From contig JACCGJ010018522.1 of assembly GCA_013407085.1 (NCBI GenBank), positions 43,564 through 107,563 on the forward strand: a DNA stretch of 64,000 bases, read 5' to 3'. Source of the DNA: Atriophallophorus winterbourni. Taxonomy: Eukaryota > Platyhelminthes > Trematoda > Plagiorchiida > Microphallidae. Of the stretch, positions 55,316 to 64,000 are shown in pieces. The notes under the pieces were generated by a model. That model searched no databases, was not told the origin of the DNA, and worked only from the letters and a program-made list of their open reading frames with translations. A program made the position numbers and the translations under genes. The first letter of the stretch is position 1; each line of letters starts with the position of its first letter.

Positions 55316-55515
55316 TCGGTAATGACCGTATCCGAATAGTGCGGATGCATGCTGTGGCATGTTGAAACCATACGCTTCAATGTCCTTATCCCAACATGCG
55401 TTGTCTTACTTTGGAAAGCATGAAATGTTTCTAAAATTTGTCGACCGTGAGGGGTCCATTACAGACGTTCTGTGTTATCTTGGTTGTGAAAACAATGAAT
55501 ACACTAACGAGTGTG

Positions 55516-55847
55516 TGTAGTTTTTGTTTAAAGTCAGATTTTTATTAATAAGTAGTATATGACGTTCGAAAAGCAGGACAGAAGCACACGACCGGTTTCG
55601 CGGTTATTGCCGCTCATCAGGTGTGCGTGTCCGTGACCTGACATTCGAACGCCGTTCTGACTTTGTGCTAAACCCATTTATTTGCGATTTCGAGGATAAA
55701 TCCTCATTTCCAAATTGAAATTTATTTTTTGACATGGGGACTAATCTAAGTCCCACAGTTGGTGCAATGTGGCACCGATAACTGTTTGGAATATTTTTAC
55801 AACATTCCAATAACAGCATGATTGTAGTTTTTGTTTAAAGTCAGATT
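55516..55847 (-). mobile_element. short hammerhead-bearing retroelement flanked by a 25-bp direct repeat
   Basis: TGTAGTTTTTGTTTAAAGTC plus AGATT is present identically at 55516-55540 and 55823-55847. The 282 bases between (55541-55822) carry a complete minus-strand hammerhead and, read on the minus strand, end TTATTAATAAAAA, an A-rich 3' end. No protein coding. The ribozyme wording resembles that of Penelope-like element termini, so this could be a Penelope-derived non-autonomous copy. Confidence 0.78.
55584..55626 (-). ncRNA. hammerhead ribozyme, type I, fully conserved
   Basis: On the minus strand: stem I GCACAC/GTGTGC perfect (6 bp), core CTGATGA, stem II GCGG/CCGC with loop CAATAA, GAAA, short self-complementary stem III ACCGGT, and the GTC cleavage triplet. 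Every position required by the hammerhead consensus is present. Confidence 0.93.
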
Positions 55848-55859
55848 GTAGTGTGTGTG

Positions 55860-56468
55860 TGTGTAGTGTAGATCGTGCGGATGGCCTTAGACATGCAATA
55901 CTGTTACAAGCCTCACAGGACATAATCGTACTGTCTCGAAATTGCCAAAAACCAGTTGGGTGCGCAGGAATGTGAGCAAAACATTACTTTGGTTCATATA
56001 ATATTGGTTTAAAAGCATTACATTGATTACTACTTTGTAGCTAACCTTGAGTTATGTTCATGGCTAGAGCAGAACCTCTGTCCTTTTCATCATATTTTGT
56101 TATTGTTGTTGGTCCAAATAACCCACTAGCATGGTTTTGACCTAGGTCAGTGGTCGCTATGCCTACAACATTGCTGTAACCACCCAGCAACCCAATTCAA
56201 CTTAAAGCTGTCTAAGACGCTTCGCACAGCGGTCAACATGAGCAAAAGTACATTACTAACGGGGCTAGTGATCAACAAATAATACATAGGCAGACCCGGT
56301 ATACTCGTTCAGGGCAAGGCCATTAAAATAATGGTTAAAAAGAACGCTTGAAAAGAGATAAAATTTCATTGATTACAAATTCTGGGACGCATCCAAATCG
56401 ACAAGTATTTCATCTTCAATCGTCATCACCCACGTTAGATTCTGTTTCTTCAGATACTTCAGTTAATC
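55860..56468. other. spacer
   Basis: Starts with a short GT run (55851-55863). No coding block or known repeat seen up to the MULE-like fragment. Confidence 0.4.
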
Positions 56469-57107
56469 CTAAACGGGCAATATGAAATGAGTGAGATTGC
56501 TCTCAGCATCAGTTTCCATAGAACAACGGCCGGATGTATTGAGCTGGGAGCTCAAGTCGTATAAAGAACTTGTGGTTTTGTGACTCGCCAGCAGCTTCCA
56601 TCGCATGTTTCTTACGTCACACGGCGTGACGTATTTCCCCATCTGCGTTCGAATATAATTGCATATGTTGAACGATGGAGTATTGTTCAACAACCAAGGG
56701 GTTATCGTTGACATCTCGTCCAGTGAGAGGCGCCTATGAGTCGGTTCGTATTTAGCCATTAATAAACTAATGGGATGGTTGTGCTCCAAGAGACACCAAA
56801 CCTTTCACTAGGCAACCTTGAGATGAGTATTCTTGACCCACATCCGATCTTACGGGATTGCGTTCGACGAATTCCTCGGGCAGATGGCCGGTGTCGTCCA
56901 GCTTTTACGCATTCGTCCGGGATCTGCAAATTATCAAAGTTAAGCTAACACAAACCTGGAATTTGGTGCTGTGCTCTGAAAGTAATACGATGAACCAGTG
57001 GAGCTTTGAAACCTGGAAATAGCACCTGCTGCTTCAACTAGGGATTCAAATTGTATGGGGTCGGCAACGATTCCGAAAATTTCTGCAAAAACCTGAACTA
57101 GCGACAT
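56469..57107 (-). pseudogene. MULE/FAR1-like transposon protein fragment
   Basis: Minus strand: from 57107 MSLVQVFAEIFGIVADPIQF and YYFQSTAPNSR; then, through frame changes, TQSRKIGCGSRILI; then LEHNHPISLLMAKYEPTHRR, LSLDEMSTITPWLLNNTPSF, and TQMGKYVTPCDVRNMRWKLL, to a stop at 56469. A Cys…Cys…HNHP arrangement followed by R-x-L and GK-x-(L/V)T-x-x-D-(I/V)-x-N is typical of the FAR1/WRKY-GCM-type DNA-binding module and adjoining region in MULE transposon proteins. The transposase core is missing. Family assignment is moderate. Confidence 0.55.
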
Positions 57108-57782
57108 CGTCAAAATATGCTGCGTGTAGGCTATGCAGCGTTTTTTAAAGGACGGCCAGATGCCATGATTGGCTTAAAAATAAACGCATTCTGATTCGTG
57201 CCCCTTGAACGGATTCTGATTTGTCAGCTAATATATACTTCGTGCCCGTGGAAAGTAATTGTAACGGATGCCATCCGAGTGCGCTTATTAGACGGCGTCT
57301 GGCATCTGATCCTCGCAGGACTCTTTTTTACAGAGAGTCAAGTGTCAACATTTATGCCGGTAAGTCCCGTGTTTATTGCTCCTCAATCATAATGTGTTTA
57401 TAGGTACTTCCACTCATTTATTGCATTTCATATATTGCCTATTTGTTTATTATACAGTTCTTCTTGTTTATCTACATTTATTTATGTAAAATAATTCACT
57501 GTTAATTTTTACGATGTATATATTGGAAGGCACTGCAGTTACCGCCAGTATTTTGCGAGCTGAAATATTTAACTCCAGAGTTGCTTATTACGGATTTCAT
57601 TTTAATCTTTGTGTAGTAGACATATAGAAGCCAATTAAATTTGTTCTAATAAGCATAATATCTTTGCTATTCTTGCTAAGCAGATATGACACATAACACG
57701 GAAAAATGAGGAATTACATAGCAAAAATGAATAAATAAATACATAAACATTGATATAAAGGGTAAATAAAGCAAAAAACATA
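57108..57782. other. spacer, nothing recognised
   Basis: AT-rich stretch. Should contain the left part of the piggyBac element that follows, but no TTAA plus CCCTTTTAT terminus was found, so the element is truncated. Confidence 0.4.
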
Positions 57783-58700
57783 TTTTCAGAAAATGTCACA
57801 GTCACATGCCCAAGCGTAGTGAGTGACTACAACAAGCAAATGGCTGGCGTGGATAAGCGTGATATGCTGCGTCAGCTTTATGGATTGGTTCGTAAAAATA
57901 AGAAATGGTGGCACCGGCTGTTCTTCGGCTTATTAGACATGGCATTAGTAAATTCATACATTTGTATACAGAATGTAACGATGATAATCAGATGACCCAA
58001 ATTGATTAATGCAGAGAATTAACTCTTGATTTGCTAACTTATGCTCAAAGAACACGGCCAGGGCCAGCGAAACGGCGAAAGTAAACTATTCCATTCCAGA
58101 CTCCGTTCGTTTGGGTAATGTAGGAATTCATTGGCCAGAATATACTACCAACAAGTATCGCTGTAAAGTTAGTTCAAAAAACGGAATTCAAGACCGCCCC
58201 TTTAGTAAATGCTCCCATTGCGAGGTGCATCTTTGTTGCACCGCAGCAAAAAATTGCTTCCGAATCTAAACCGAGAGTAAACCTATAACCGTTTGTGTTA
58301 CAAAGGATAAATATATGTTATTATACTGTATATTATAAAGTGGATAAATATTTTGTTATGTTCATGTCTTATTATTTCATTATATGATCACATGATTTTA
58401 TAATTATTGAACAAATGTGCAAAACGCACAAAACAAATCTGCAATGAGTTATACTTACAAGTTTTTCAAAATATTATTAAAATTAAACGAAATAATTTAA
58501 TTGTGTGTTATAAAGATATAGGTGAAATTGCCTTCCAAAATACTGACGGTAAATCCAGTTACCACCTCAAAATTTCCTGGAAAATATATACATAAAACAA
58601 AGAAAGAATCATGTGTTTTCATTATACAATAATTAAGCAGAATAACACAAAAAATTTCATAAAAAACGCAAAATCGAATTCCCGTAGATAAAAGGGTTAA
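57783..58700 (+). pseudogene. piggyBac transposase, C-terminal part, with right terminus
   Basis: Translation from 57793: VTVTCPSVVSDYNKQMAGVD, then KRDMLRQLYGLVRKNKKWWH and RLFFGLLDMALVNSYI, the family block Y-N-x-x-MGGVD…R-K-x-KKWW-x-R-x-FF-x-LLD-x-A-x-VN-(A/S)-Y. After a frameshift come IHWPEYTTNKYRCKV, FSKCSHCEVHLCCTAAKNCF, the C-terminal cysteine-rich domain. The right end is AAAGGG followed by TTAA (58697-58700). Upstream catalytic residues are lost. It is a different lineage from the TTAA MITE at 34996. Confidence 0.85.
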
Positions 58701-59561
58701 TGATAAATTAATCGACTATTTGCAATACGTCACAAGCTGCCAGACTACTCCATTGCTGATCATGGGCGACTTAATATTTTGTGTTTGCATTGTAAAAGTG
58801 AGCACTCCCTGCGTCCTTTGAATATAAATGAGCTGTTCGAACTCCATCCACTGAACAACCATCTTGGCCAGATAACCAGACAGGGTCTTGGCCAACCATC
58901 AATCATTAACCTTGTTTTATATTCCTAATGAACAGTGGTAGAGACCATGCAAAATCTGGCTCCCATGGAAAAAAAGGTGACCGCGCTTCGGTTGTGTTGC
59001 ATTACGGATGTAGTGCCGAAAGACTAAGCGACCAGACACAAGTTTTACCAGTTTTATCACGCACAAATTTCTTGTTCTTTTGAACACGACGAAACACTGA
59101 AGACTTTCAAATTAGTTTGACAAGAGCGACGTGTGAATCTTGAAATCGCTATTCGAGATGAATTCGAGCTGTTATCGTAACGTGGACTGCAAGTTATTGA
59201 AAACGAGTATTGTCGGAAACGTGTTAATCTGACATTTCGAATAAGCTTTAGAATCTCATTTATACACTTATTTATACTGAATTACCAGTTTATTATCCGG
59301 AGTAGAACTATGAATTGTTGAGATACATAAAGGGAGATTATGGTGAATCATCAGAACCTTTGTAAGATACGGAATCTCGTCAAGTCTATTGTAAGAGAAG
59401 GTCGCATGCAGTTACAATGGAAGTTGCTCATGAAAATAGAAAATAATCCGGAGCTTCTCTACAAGATAGCAAATGAGCGATCAACGTTTAACAGAACATG
59501 TTCTCCGTACAAACAGCCAATAAGTTGTCTCAATCTGCCCAAGATACCGCCGATTATTTGA
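58697..59561 (+). pseudogene. CR1 LINE fragment: endonuclease to start of RT
   Basis: Begins immediately at the piggyBac TTAA: NDKLIDYLQYVTSCQTTPLL and IMGDLIF, then NINELFELHPLNNHLGQIT, GQPSIINLVLYS, a stop-rich stretch, and NLVKSIVREGRMQLQWKLLM, NNPELLYKIANERS. These follow the order in copy A (IGDFNLPHLF, LHNHVFDF, PSILDLIF, NKVNALVKED, ELLYRIANVRS). The piggyBac element therefore landed in this CR1 copy; the missing CR1 left part went with the truncated transposon end. Confidence 0.75.
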
Positions 59562-59859
59562 CAACATTTTAATGCTTGGCTTCAATCATAATCGTTGTAT
59601 CGAGTATCATCTCCAATTAGTTTGGTTATTTTATGAGACTTAATCGCTAGATACGAATTCATTCTCTGACTCTGTATTAACAATGCATACTTTGTTTTAA
59701 AAGATATTAAACTGTGGCTACAATTACAAACATCATTCAAGATTTTGTTCAATTATTTGTTTATCTGTTTCCCATTATCGATTGCAACTCCGCCAAGGAC
59801 GTACCCAAGCCCGTCTGAGAAAGGAGGAGGGTTGGGCTTAGGGCTAGCAACCATATCCC

Positions 59860-60137
59860 ATAAAACCTACATTGCTACGGAAACGATGACAACAGATCCG
59901 TGGTTCGGTCATGTCTGCAGGATGGATCCCAGTTCGCATACGAAGGTAGCCATGCACTGGCATCAGCTAGGTAAACGAAAAAGGGTACGGCCTAAGGAAA
60001 CTTGGCGCAGAACGTTGGAACGCAAACTACATGCACGAGGATTCACGGTGCAGATGGCAAATGAAGCAGCGACAGACCGGAACCACTGGCGTGAAGTTGC
60101 CTTCGCATCATGTGCCACCCAGCACGGAGAGGACTGA
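59860..60137 (+). pseudogene. RTE-type LINE 3' end (C-terminus of pol)
   Basis: WFGHVCRMDPSSHTKVAMHW, then GKRKRVRPKETWRRTLERKL, MANEAATDRNHWREVAFASC and ATQHGED, ending at TGA 60135-60137. Same block as at 53654-53965, on the other strand. 5'-truncated; the sequence to its left is unrelated. Confidence 0.85.
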
Positions 60138-60139
60138 AT

Positions 60140-61700
60140 GAATTATCGATTGCAACCTATGATGTAGTAAATATTAATCACATTGCGCGCGCATTTCAAT
60201 GAATATGAAATCATTAAATTACAATAAATGCATGGAAACCTACATTTTTCGGCAAAACCAAATCACGAACACACATGAGATAAAAGTCATGGTAATTATT
60301 TCTGAGTCTGGCAGTGTAGTTTTTTCAATTGCAATGAAATATGTTGACAAATTTAATTGTGTTGTCGTGGGCACAATACTTTCTATAATGCTGCCTTTTA
60401 TTTAAAATACACTGCACAATATAATCCATCCATTTGAATACTCGAAGTAGGTTCATTCATTATAGACATACGATTTAATTTTCTCGAACTTAAAAAGCTA
60501 CTTATTTCATTGCACTCGGTAGTGAACTTAGGGTGTGTGAGTAAAAAATGTCCATCAGTGAATGTAACAACAGCAGTTTAAAAAATCAGTCACATAAAAA
60601 TTGACATTTTCGAACTTCATATCAAATTTATTTATAATTTCATATTAATCTTCATTAATACTTTACGGTATTTGACATGGAGCTACTTTATCATGTTTCG
60701 AGATCTTGTATATCCCAAACGTATTGTTTTCAAATATTTCCATTAAAATTATTAATATTAAAATTTATCTACAAATCGAATAAAATTAGATCAAAATTCG
60801 ACTTTTCCACAGATGTTCTGCTTAGACAATTTGGAAAAGGCAGAAAATTAGTGGATCATGAGAGATTATTATTTTCATGTATTAATAATAATGTTTGGCT
60901 AACCTTGGGTGCCACCAATCTTAACATCGGTACGAAGCCCCCTCCGACATATCCCATTTGTGCCATTGAAACTTTGAACTAATAAATAACATCACGAGAT
61001 TAAGCTTGCTGAATCATTGAATGTGCATGTAAATTTGTAGGACGATATTAGGAGTGAGAATAATTTTAATCGATAGGTGCACTTTTTTATTGCACAAACA
61101 TTTTCATCGGGTAGACAAAGTTTGCTGCTTACAGAGAACACGGAATGTGAAATATAACATTTCAATAATGCAGAATTCACTGCATTGAATTGTGAATACA
61201 TTATCCAATAATCTAGCGGTGCTTAATGGAATGCTCGAAACCTCAAGTAAACGTAAAACCTTTTTCAAATCTATACAATCCATTTTTTTCATTTATAAAA
61301 TGGAAACGTCAAATAATCTTATGTTAACGTTTCCGGTAATCTACGGGATAATCTAAGTTCTTTCGGCATTATTTACTTACTAAATTAACAATTTTCATTC
61401 TCATTCAGTTTACCTAATTTTCTTTTATTCATCAGTATTTTTTCCAGTTTGATCATCGAAAGTATTTCATGTACGACTCCTATTTTTTTGCAAGACATAA
61501 TTATCATTTGGTTTAACTAACTTTGAGAGAATAAATTTTCCATTCTCATTTTCACGTATGGGGTCGGTTTTCACGTGTTTAACTTAGATTTCTTGCTGCG
61601 GGCCTCAAATAATTCTCCAGTTCATCCAATCTTTGATCTGAACCCAATGCTTTACCCGATATTTTATTCCCTTCTTTCGAAAATTGTTTATCGATAGACA
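60140..61700. other. non-coding, AT-rich
   Basis: No coding pattern, repeat family or RNA gene recognised. A 101-codon plus-strand frame at 60677-60982 looks like chance AT-rich translation (Ile/Lys/Leu-rich). Confidence 0.5.
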
Positions 61701-61710
61701 GCAGATCAAC

Positions 61711-61816
61711 ATGCATGCAAGCTGCAGATTTTTAATTCTTTTTGCTTCGGTTATTGTCTCGGGATTAACTAGTTACAGAATGGAAACTGATCGGGTGTCA
61801 GAAGACCTACTTTTAG
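61711..61816 (+). CDS. possible first exon of a secreted protein
   Basis: ATG at 61711 opens MHASCRFLILFASVIVSGLT, a plausible signal peptide, followed by SYRMETDRVSEDLLL. The frame reaches a good donor (TTTTAG/GTAAGT) at 61816/61817. No second exon can be named before the LTR element at 62216. It may be real or chance; family unknown. Confidence 0.4.
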
Positions 61817-62215
61817 GTAAGTTGAATTCAGGAAGACGAACATTAGGTATTTTCATTTTATGCACTAAGACGTTTGCAAGTAAGATATGAAAGCTCTCGG
61901 CATTAAAATCACAAGTTGGGAAGAAATTGCTTTATATGGCTCAATGAAGGCACTGTCCAAAGCCGCGTGTCTATTGTGAGGAAGAGTAGATACATCTCTT
62001 GGCTGCTGAATGCAGATCACGTCGTCGGCGTGCAATTAACGGCGATCAACCGAGTACTGCCTCTCACTGTAAGCGCTGCAGAAGAGAATGTCACGTCCGA
62101 ATGGGACTGTTTAGTCATTCTGAATACTGCGTGGCATATTATTTTTTGCTCATTTCAAACCAGTTTTAAAGAAACCAAAAATTGTTTTTTAAACTCGAAT
62201 AATTTCGTATTTATT

Positions 62216-62424
62216 TGTGGTGATTGTTCGATTAACGATCAATAATAATTAATCATTCATCACGATGCATTCAACAATAATCAATAGTACTATTATTCAA
62301 GTTCTGATTGTCATTCATTCATTCTGGTTGTTATTCAATACATACTGTGATTCGAGTGAGCGCGGTTGTTCTCACTTACATTCTTGGGCTGATTATTCAA
62401 TTCAATACAATACAATTCATTACA
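62216..62424 (+). repeat. 5' LTR of a small gypsy-type element
   Basis: 209 bases starting TGTGGTGATTGTTCGATT and ending TTCATTACA (TG…CA). The first 18 bases recur identically at 63640-63657 after the coding part, giving the matching 3' LTR start. It is followed two bases later by a TGG-starting primer-binding-like site. Confidence 0.75.
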
Positions 62425-62426
62425 TT

Positions 62427-62443
62427 TGGCGTCGCGATCATTT
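62427..62443 (+). other. putative tRNA primer-binding site
   Basis: TGGCGTCGCGATCATTT begins with TGG (complement of the tRNA CCA end) two bases after the LTR, the normal position. The cognate tRNA was not identified. Confidence 0.55.
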
Positions 62444-62447
62444 CGTC

Positions 62448-63046
62448 ATGGCAAATTCAAGTCTAGAACCTCTCGATATAAATTCAAATGCTCGAGAAAT
62501 AGAAGACTATTGTGAAAGATTCGAAATTTGGTGTATGACACGACCGAAAGCTGAGAATGATAAAAAATCGGTTCATTTTCTAAATGCAGTCGGAAAATCT
62601 GCATATACGTTAATCAAGAATTTAGCCTATCCTGATTCTCCTATTTCTCTTCCATACGAAACGTTGAAGACGCTTTTAATGCAAAACGTGAAACCAGTAC
62701 ATTTCGAGCCAACCGAAAGTGCAAAATTTCATTCCATGGTGCGTCAGCCCAAACAAGGAATTCGTGATTTTATTCTACAATTGCTAATTCAGGCAGCGAA
62801 ATGCAACTTCGGTGAGTCGTTAGATATGCAATTGAAAGACCGTCTAATTGCTGGAATACATGACAGTATTCTACAGAATGAACTCTTGAAGCTGCCAAAA
62901 CCCTCTTTTAAACATGTTCGAGCTCACTGCGAACTGTATGAAGATGCGCGTGTGGCAACAACAGATTTGTCGCCAGCAGAAAATTCCATCACGTTCAATA
63001 CACATAAACGTGAAGAAGCCAAGGCTCTGATGCAGAAAAATAATGA
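62448..63046 (+). CDS. gypsy-type gag (capsid-like), no zinc knuckle
   Basis: ATG at 62448, chosen because it is the first after the primer-binding site, opens MANSSLEPLD. The protein then shows EIEDYCERFEIWCMTRPKAE, DKKSVHFLNAVGKSAYTLIK, PYETLKTLLMQNVKP, ESAKFHSMVRQPKQGIRDFI, AAKCNFGESLDMQLKDRLIA, GIHDSILQNELL and HCELYEDA. This is the gypsy capsid pattern of animal elements (F-x-M-R-Q-x-x-G-E-S-I-x-x-F … C-x-F-G-x-x-L-x-x-x-L-R-D-R-L-V-x-G). The expected CCHC knuckle does not follow; the frame goes on to 63227 but similarity to gag ends near 63040. Confidence 0.8.
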
Positions 63047-63556
63047 CGATACCTTAACTATGCCGCTTGGCGAAAAAGGAACGTTGACTTTCATACATCC
63101 TGTCATAGTATGGAGAACACTCCCGTTACTCTGGATAATCAAACTGCATCTGGAAAAACAATTCGACCGATTTCTAACAGTGCCATTGTTCGTGCTAAAG
63201 CTCTTTTATTTGATGATGAAAATGTGACTGCCCTATCAACCGATTCAAGCGATACTCCTGTTAACATGTCCAGATCCGCCCGTATCATTGATTCAAAGGG
63301 AAAATCTAGTTTTCATTACCAAGAAAGTGGCTTCAATGTTTGCAAACTTCAGAATTCATCAGATACCATTTCAAATAAATCACCGAATTTATCTTATCAA
63401 GCAAATTCAGCACTGCCTTTTAGCTCATCTAAACGATCGTCAGATAATGTACATTTCAAAACCGATAAAGGAAAAGCCTTACTGGCACCTTCGACTACTG
63501 CCATTAAAAAACGAGACAATTGTTGGCAACTGTGGATGATGTTTCGGATTCGCTAG
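63047..63556 (+). pseudogene. segment with two BRCA2-type BRC-like repeats inside the LTR element
   Basis: In the frame open from 63047, LDNQTASGKTIRPISNSAIV is followed by RAKALLFDDEN. The BRC pattern is F-x-TASGK-x-(V/I)-x-(I/V)-S-x-x-(A/S)-L-x-x-AK-x-LF-x-(D/E)-x-E; the first Phe is replaced and one or two residues are inserted. About 100 codons later VHFKTDKGKALLAPSTTAIK gives a second, weaker match. BRC repeats bind RAD51. The rest is Ser/Asn-rich, as between BRC repeats in BRCA2. The segment is frame-shifted against gag and ends at TAG 63554-63556. It could be a captured host sequence. Chance similarity cannot be excluded for the second repeat. Confidence 0.55.
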
Positions 63557-63630
63557 AACCTCCGTGGAGATCAGAACGTTTGTTGAACAAGCCGTACTGG
63601 GATTATACAAACCCAGGATCATTCGCAAAC
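63517..63630 (+). pseudogene. pol-tail-like end of the LTR element
   Basis: In another frame: ATVDDVSDSLEPPWRSERLL, then NKPYWDYTNPGSFAN and TGA (63631-63633 region). An R-S-x-R-x-x-x-K-P-x-x-Y-x-x-Y tail just before the purine-rich CTGAGGTGG tract and the 3' LTR is what gypsy pol proteins end with. Protease, RT, RNase H and integrase are all absent. Confidence 0.5.
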
Positions 63631-63639
63631 TGAGGTGGT

Positions 63640-63657
63640 TGTGGTGATTGTTCGATT
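63640..63657 (+). repeat. start of the 3' LTR, interrupted
   Basis: TGTGGTGATTGTTCGATT is identical to the first 18 bases of the 62216 LTR. The next bases are the (GTT)n end of a minus-strand LINE insertion; the rest of the LTR should lie beyond the window. Confidence 0.7.
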
Positions 63658-64000
63658 GTTGTTGTTGTTGGCCTCCGTCGGTAGATGTCGACCATGGATG
63701 TACATCACATCGCATGAATTTCATGTTTTGCAACTTTTTGAATGACTAAACAGTCCGATTCGGGAGGAACATTCTCTCGCGCAGCGCTTGCAACGATATT
63801 CAGAACTCTGTTGTATTGCATCAGTTGCACGCCGGCGGCGTGATCTGCGTTCAGCAGCCAGGAGCTGTATTTGCTCCTCCCCGGCTTGCAGTCGACGCTT
63901 TACACAATGTCTCCAAAGTGAGCGGTCAAGAGCAAGTTCTCCCCAGCTTGCGAGGTCAATGTCAAGAGCTTCCATATCTCTTTTGCAAACATCTTTGTAC
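63655..64000 (-). pseudogene. LINE 3' end with C-terminal CCHC zinc finger and (CAA)n tail
   Basis: Minus strand: DIDLASWGELALDRSLWRHC, VKRRLQAGEEQIQLLAAERR, then CKRCARECSSRIGLFSHSKS and C, stop. The ligands C-x2-C-x12-H-x4-C form the finger found at the end of several animal LINE pol proteins. The left end is a GTT/CAA tail (63655-63671), so the LINE inserted into the 3' LTR; the upstream pol lies off the window. A second copy is at 17535-17880. Confidence 0.75.

Noticed and set aside
60677..60982. 101-codon plus-strand frame as a gene.
   Set aside because: Low-complexity Ile/Lys/Leu-rich translation typical of AT-rich DNA; no motif or context.

Overview
This window looks like an AT-rich, intron-bearing metazoan genome, most likely a digenean trematode (fluke). 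The inference rests on four things: short spliced exons with GT/AG boundaries; heavy loading with CR1-like and RTE-like non-LTR retrotransposons; Ty3/gypsy, piggyBac, Tigger/pogo and Mutator-like remnants; and several hammerhead-ribozyme-bearing short elements, one joined to a tRNA-like pol III promoter as in the schistosome Sm-alpha SINE type. I cannot name a genus. There are no bacterial operons, no rRNA genes and no CRISPR.

Layout. 1-2310: 3' half of a decayed Ty3/gypsy element with its LTR. 2311-9100: mostly non-coding, with two RTE fragments and one clean intronless minus-strand gene (5436-6032). 9443-10681: Mutator-like transposase pseudogene. 11335-14447: a long CR1-like LINE with a (GAA)n tail. 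14990-15752: RTE fragment running into a ~115-bp tandem repeat. 16764-23601 (minus): a divergent GDA1/CD39 apyrase-like gene with phase-matched exons, whose big intron carries an almost intact CR1 LINE (18480-22056) in the opposite orientation. 24680-29262: degraded CR1, a hammerhead SINE inserted in it, and RTE fragments meeting head-to-head. 29253-40347: two closely related CR1 copies in inverted orientation (29253-32607 minus, ~34500-40347 plus). The plus copy is split in its ORF1 PHD-type zinc finger by a piggyBac-type element, which itself contains a Tigger-type element. 40345-47700: RTE pieces and short dispersed repeats. 47738-49913 (minus): three phase-matched exons of an SLC49/FLVCR-like transporter. 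50600-55850: short repeats, SINEs and three different hammerhead ribozyme contexts. 56469-60137: MULE/FAR1-like, piggyBac transposase, CR1 and RTE fragments. 61711-61816: possible first exon of a secreted protein. 62216-63657: a small LTR element with gag and a pol-tail-like end, but with two BRCA2-type BRC-like repeats where protease/RT/integrase should be; its 3' LTR is interrupted by a LINE fragment running off the window.

Working together. Most of the DNA is mobile-element debris in layers. Host genes are limited to the 198-aa gene, the apyrase-like exons, the transporter exons and perhaps the secreted-protein exon. The LINEs plausibly supplied the machinery that moved the hammerhead SINEs: one sits in a LINE with a 14-bp near-identical target duplication. 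The most unusual items are the gag-plus-BRC LTR element, the three hammerhead contexts, the triple nest in the PHD finger, and the inverted CR1 pair sharing the same inactivating lesions.
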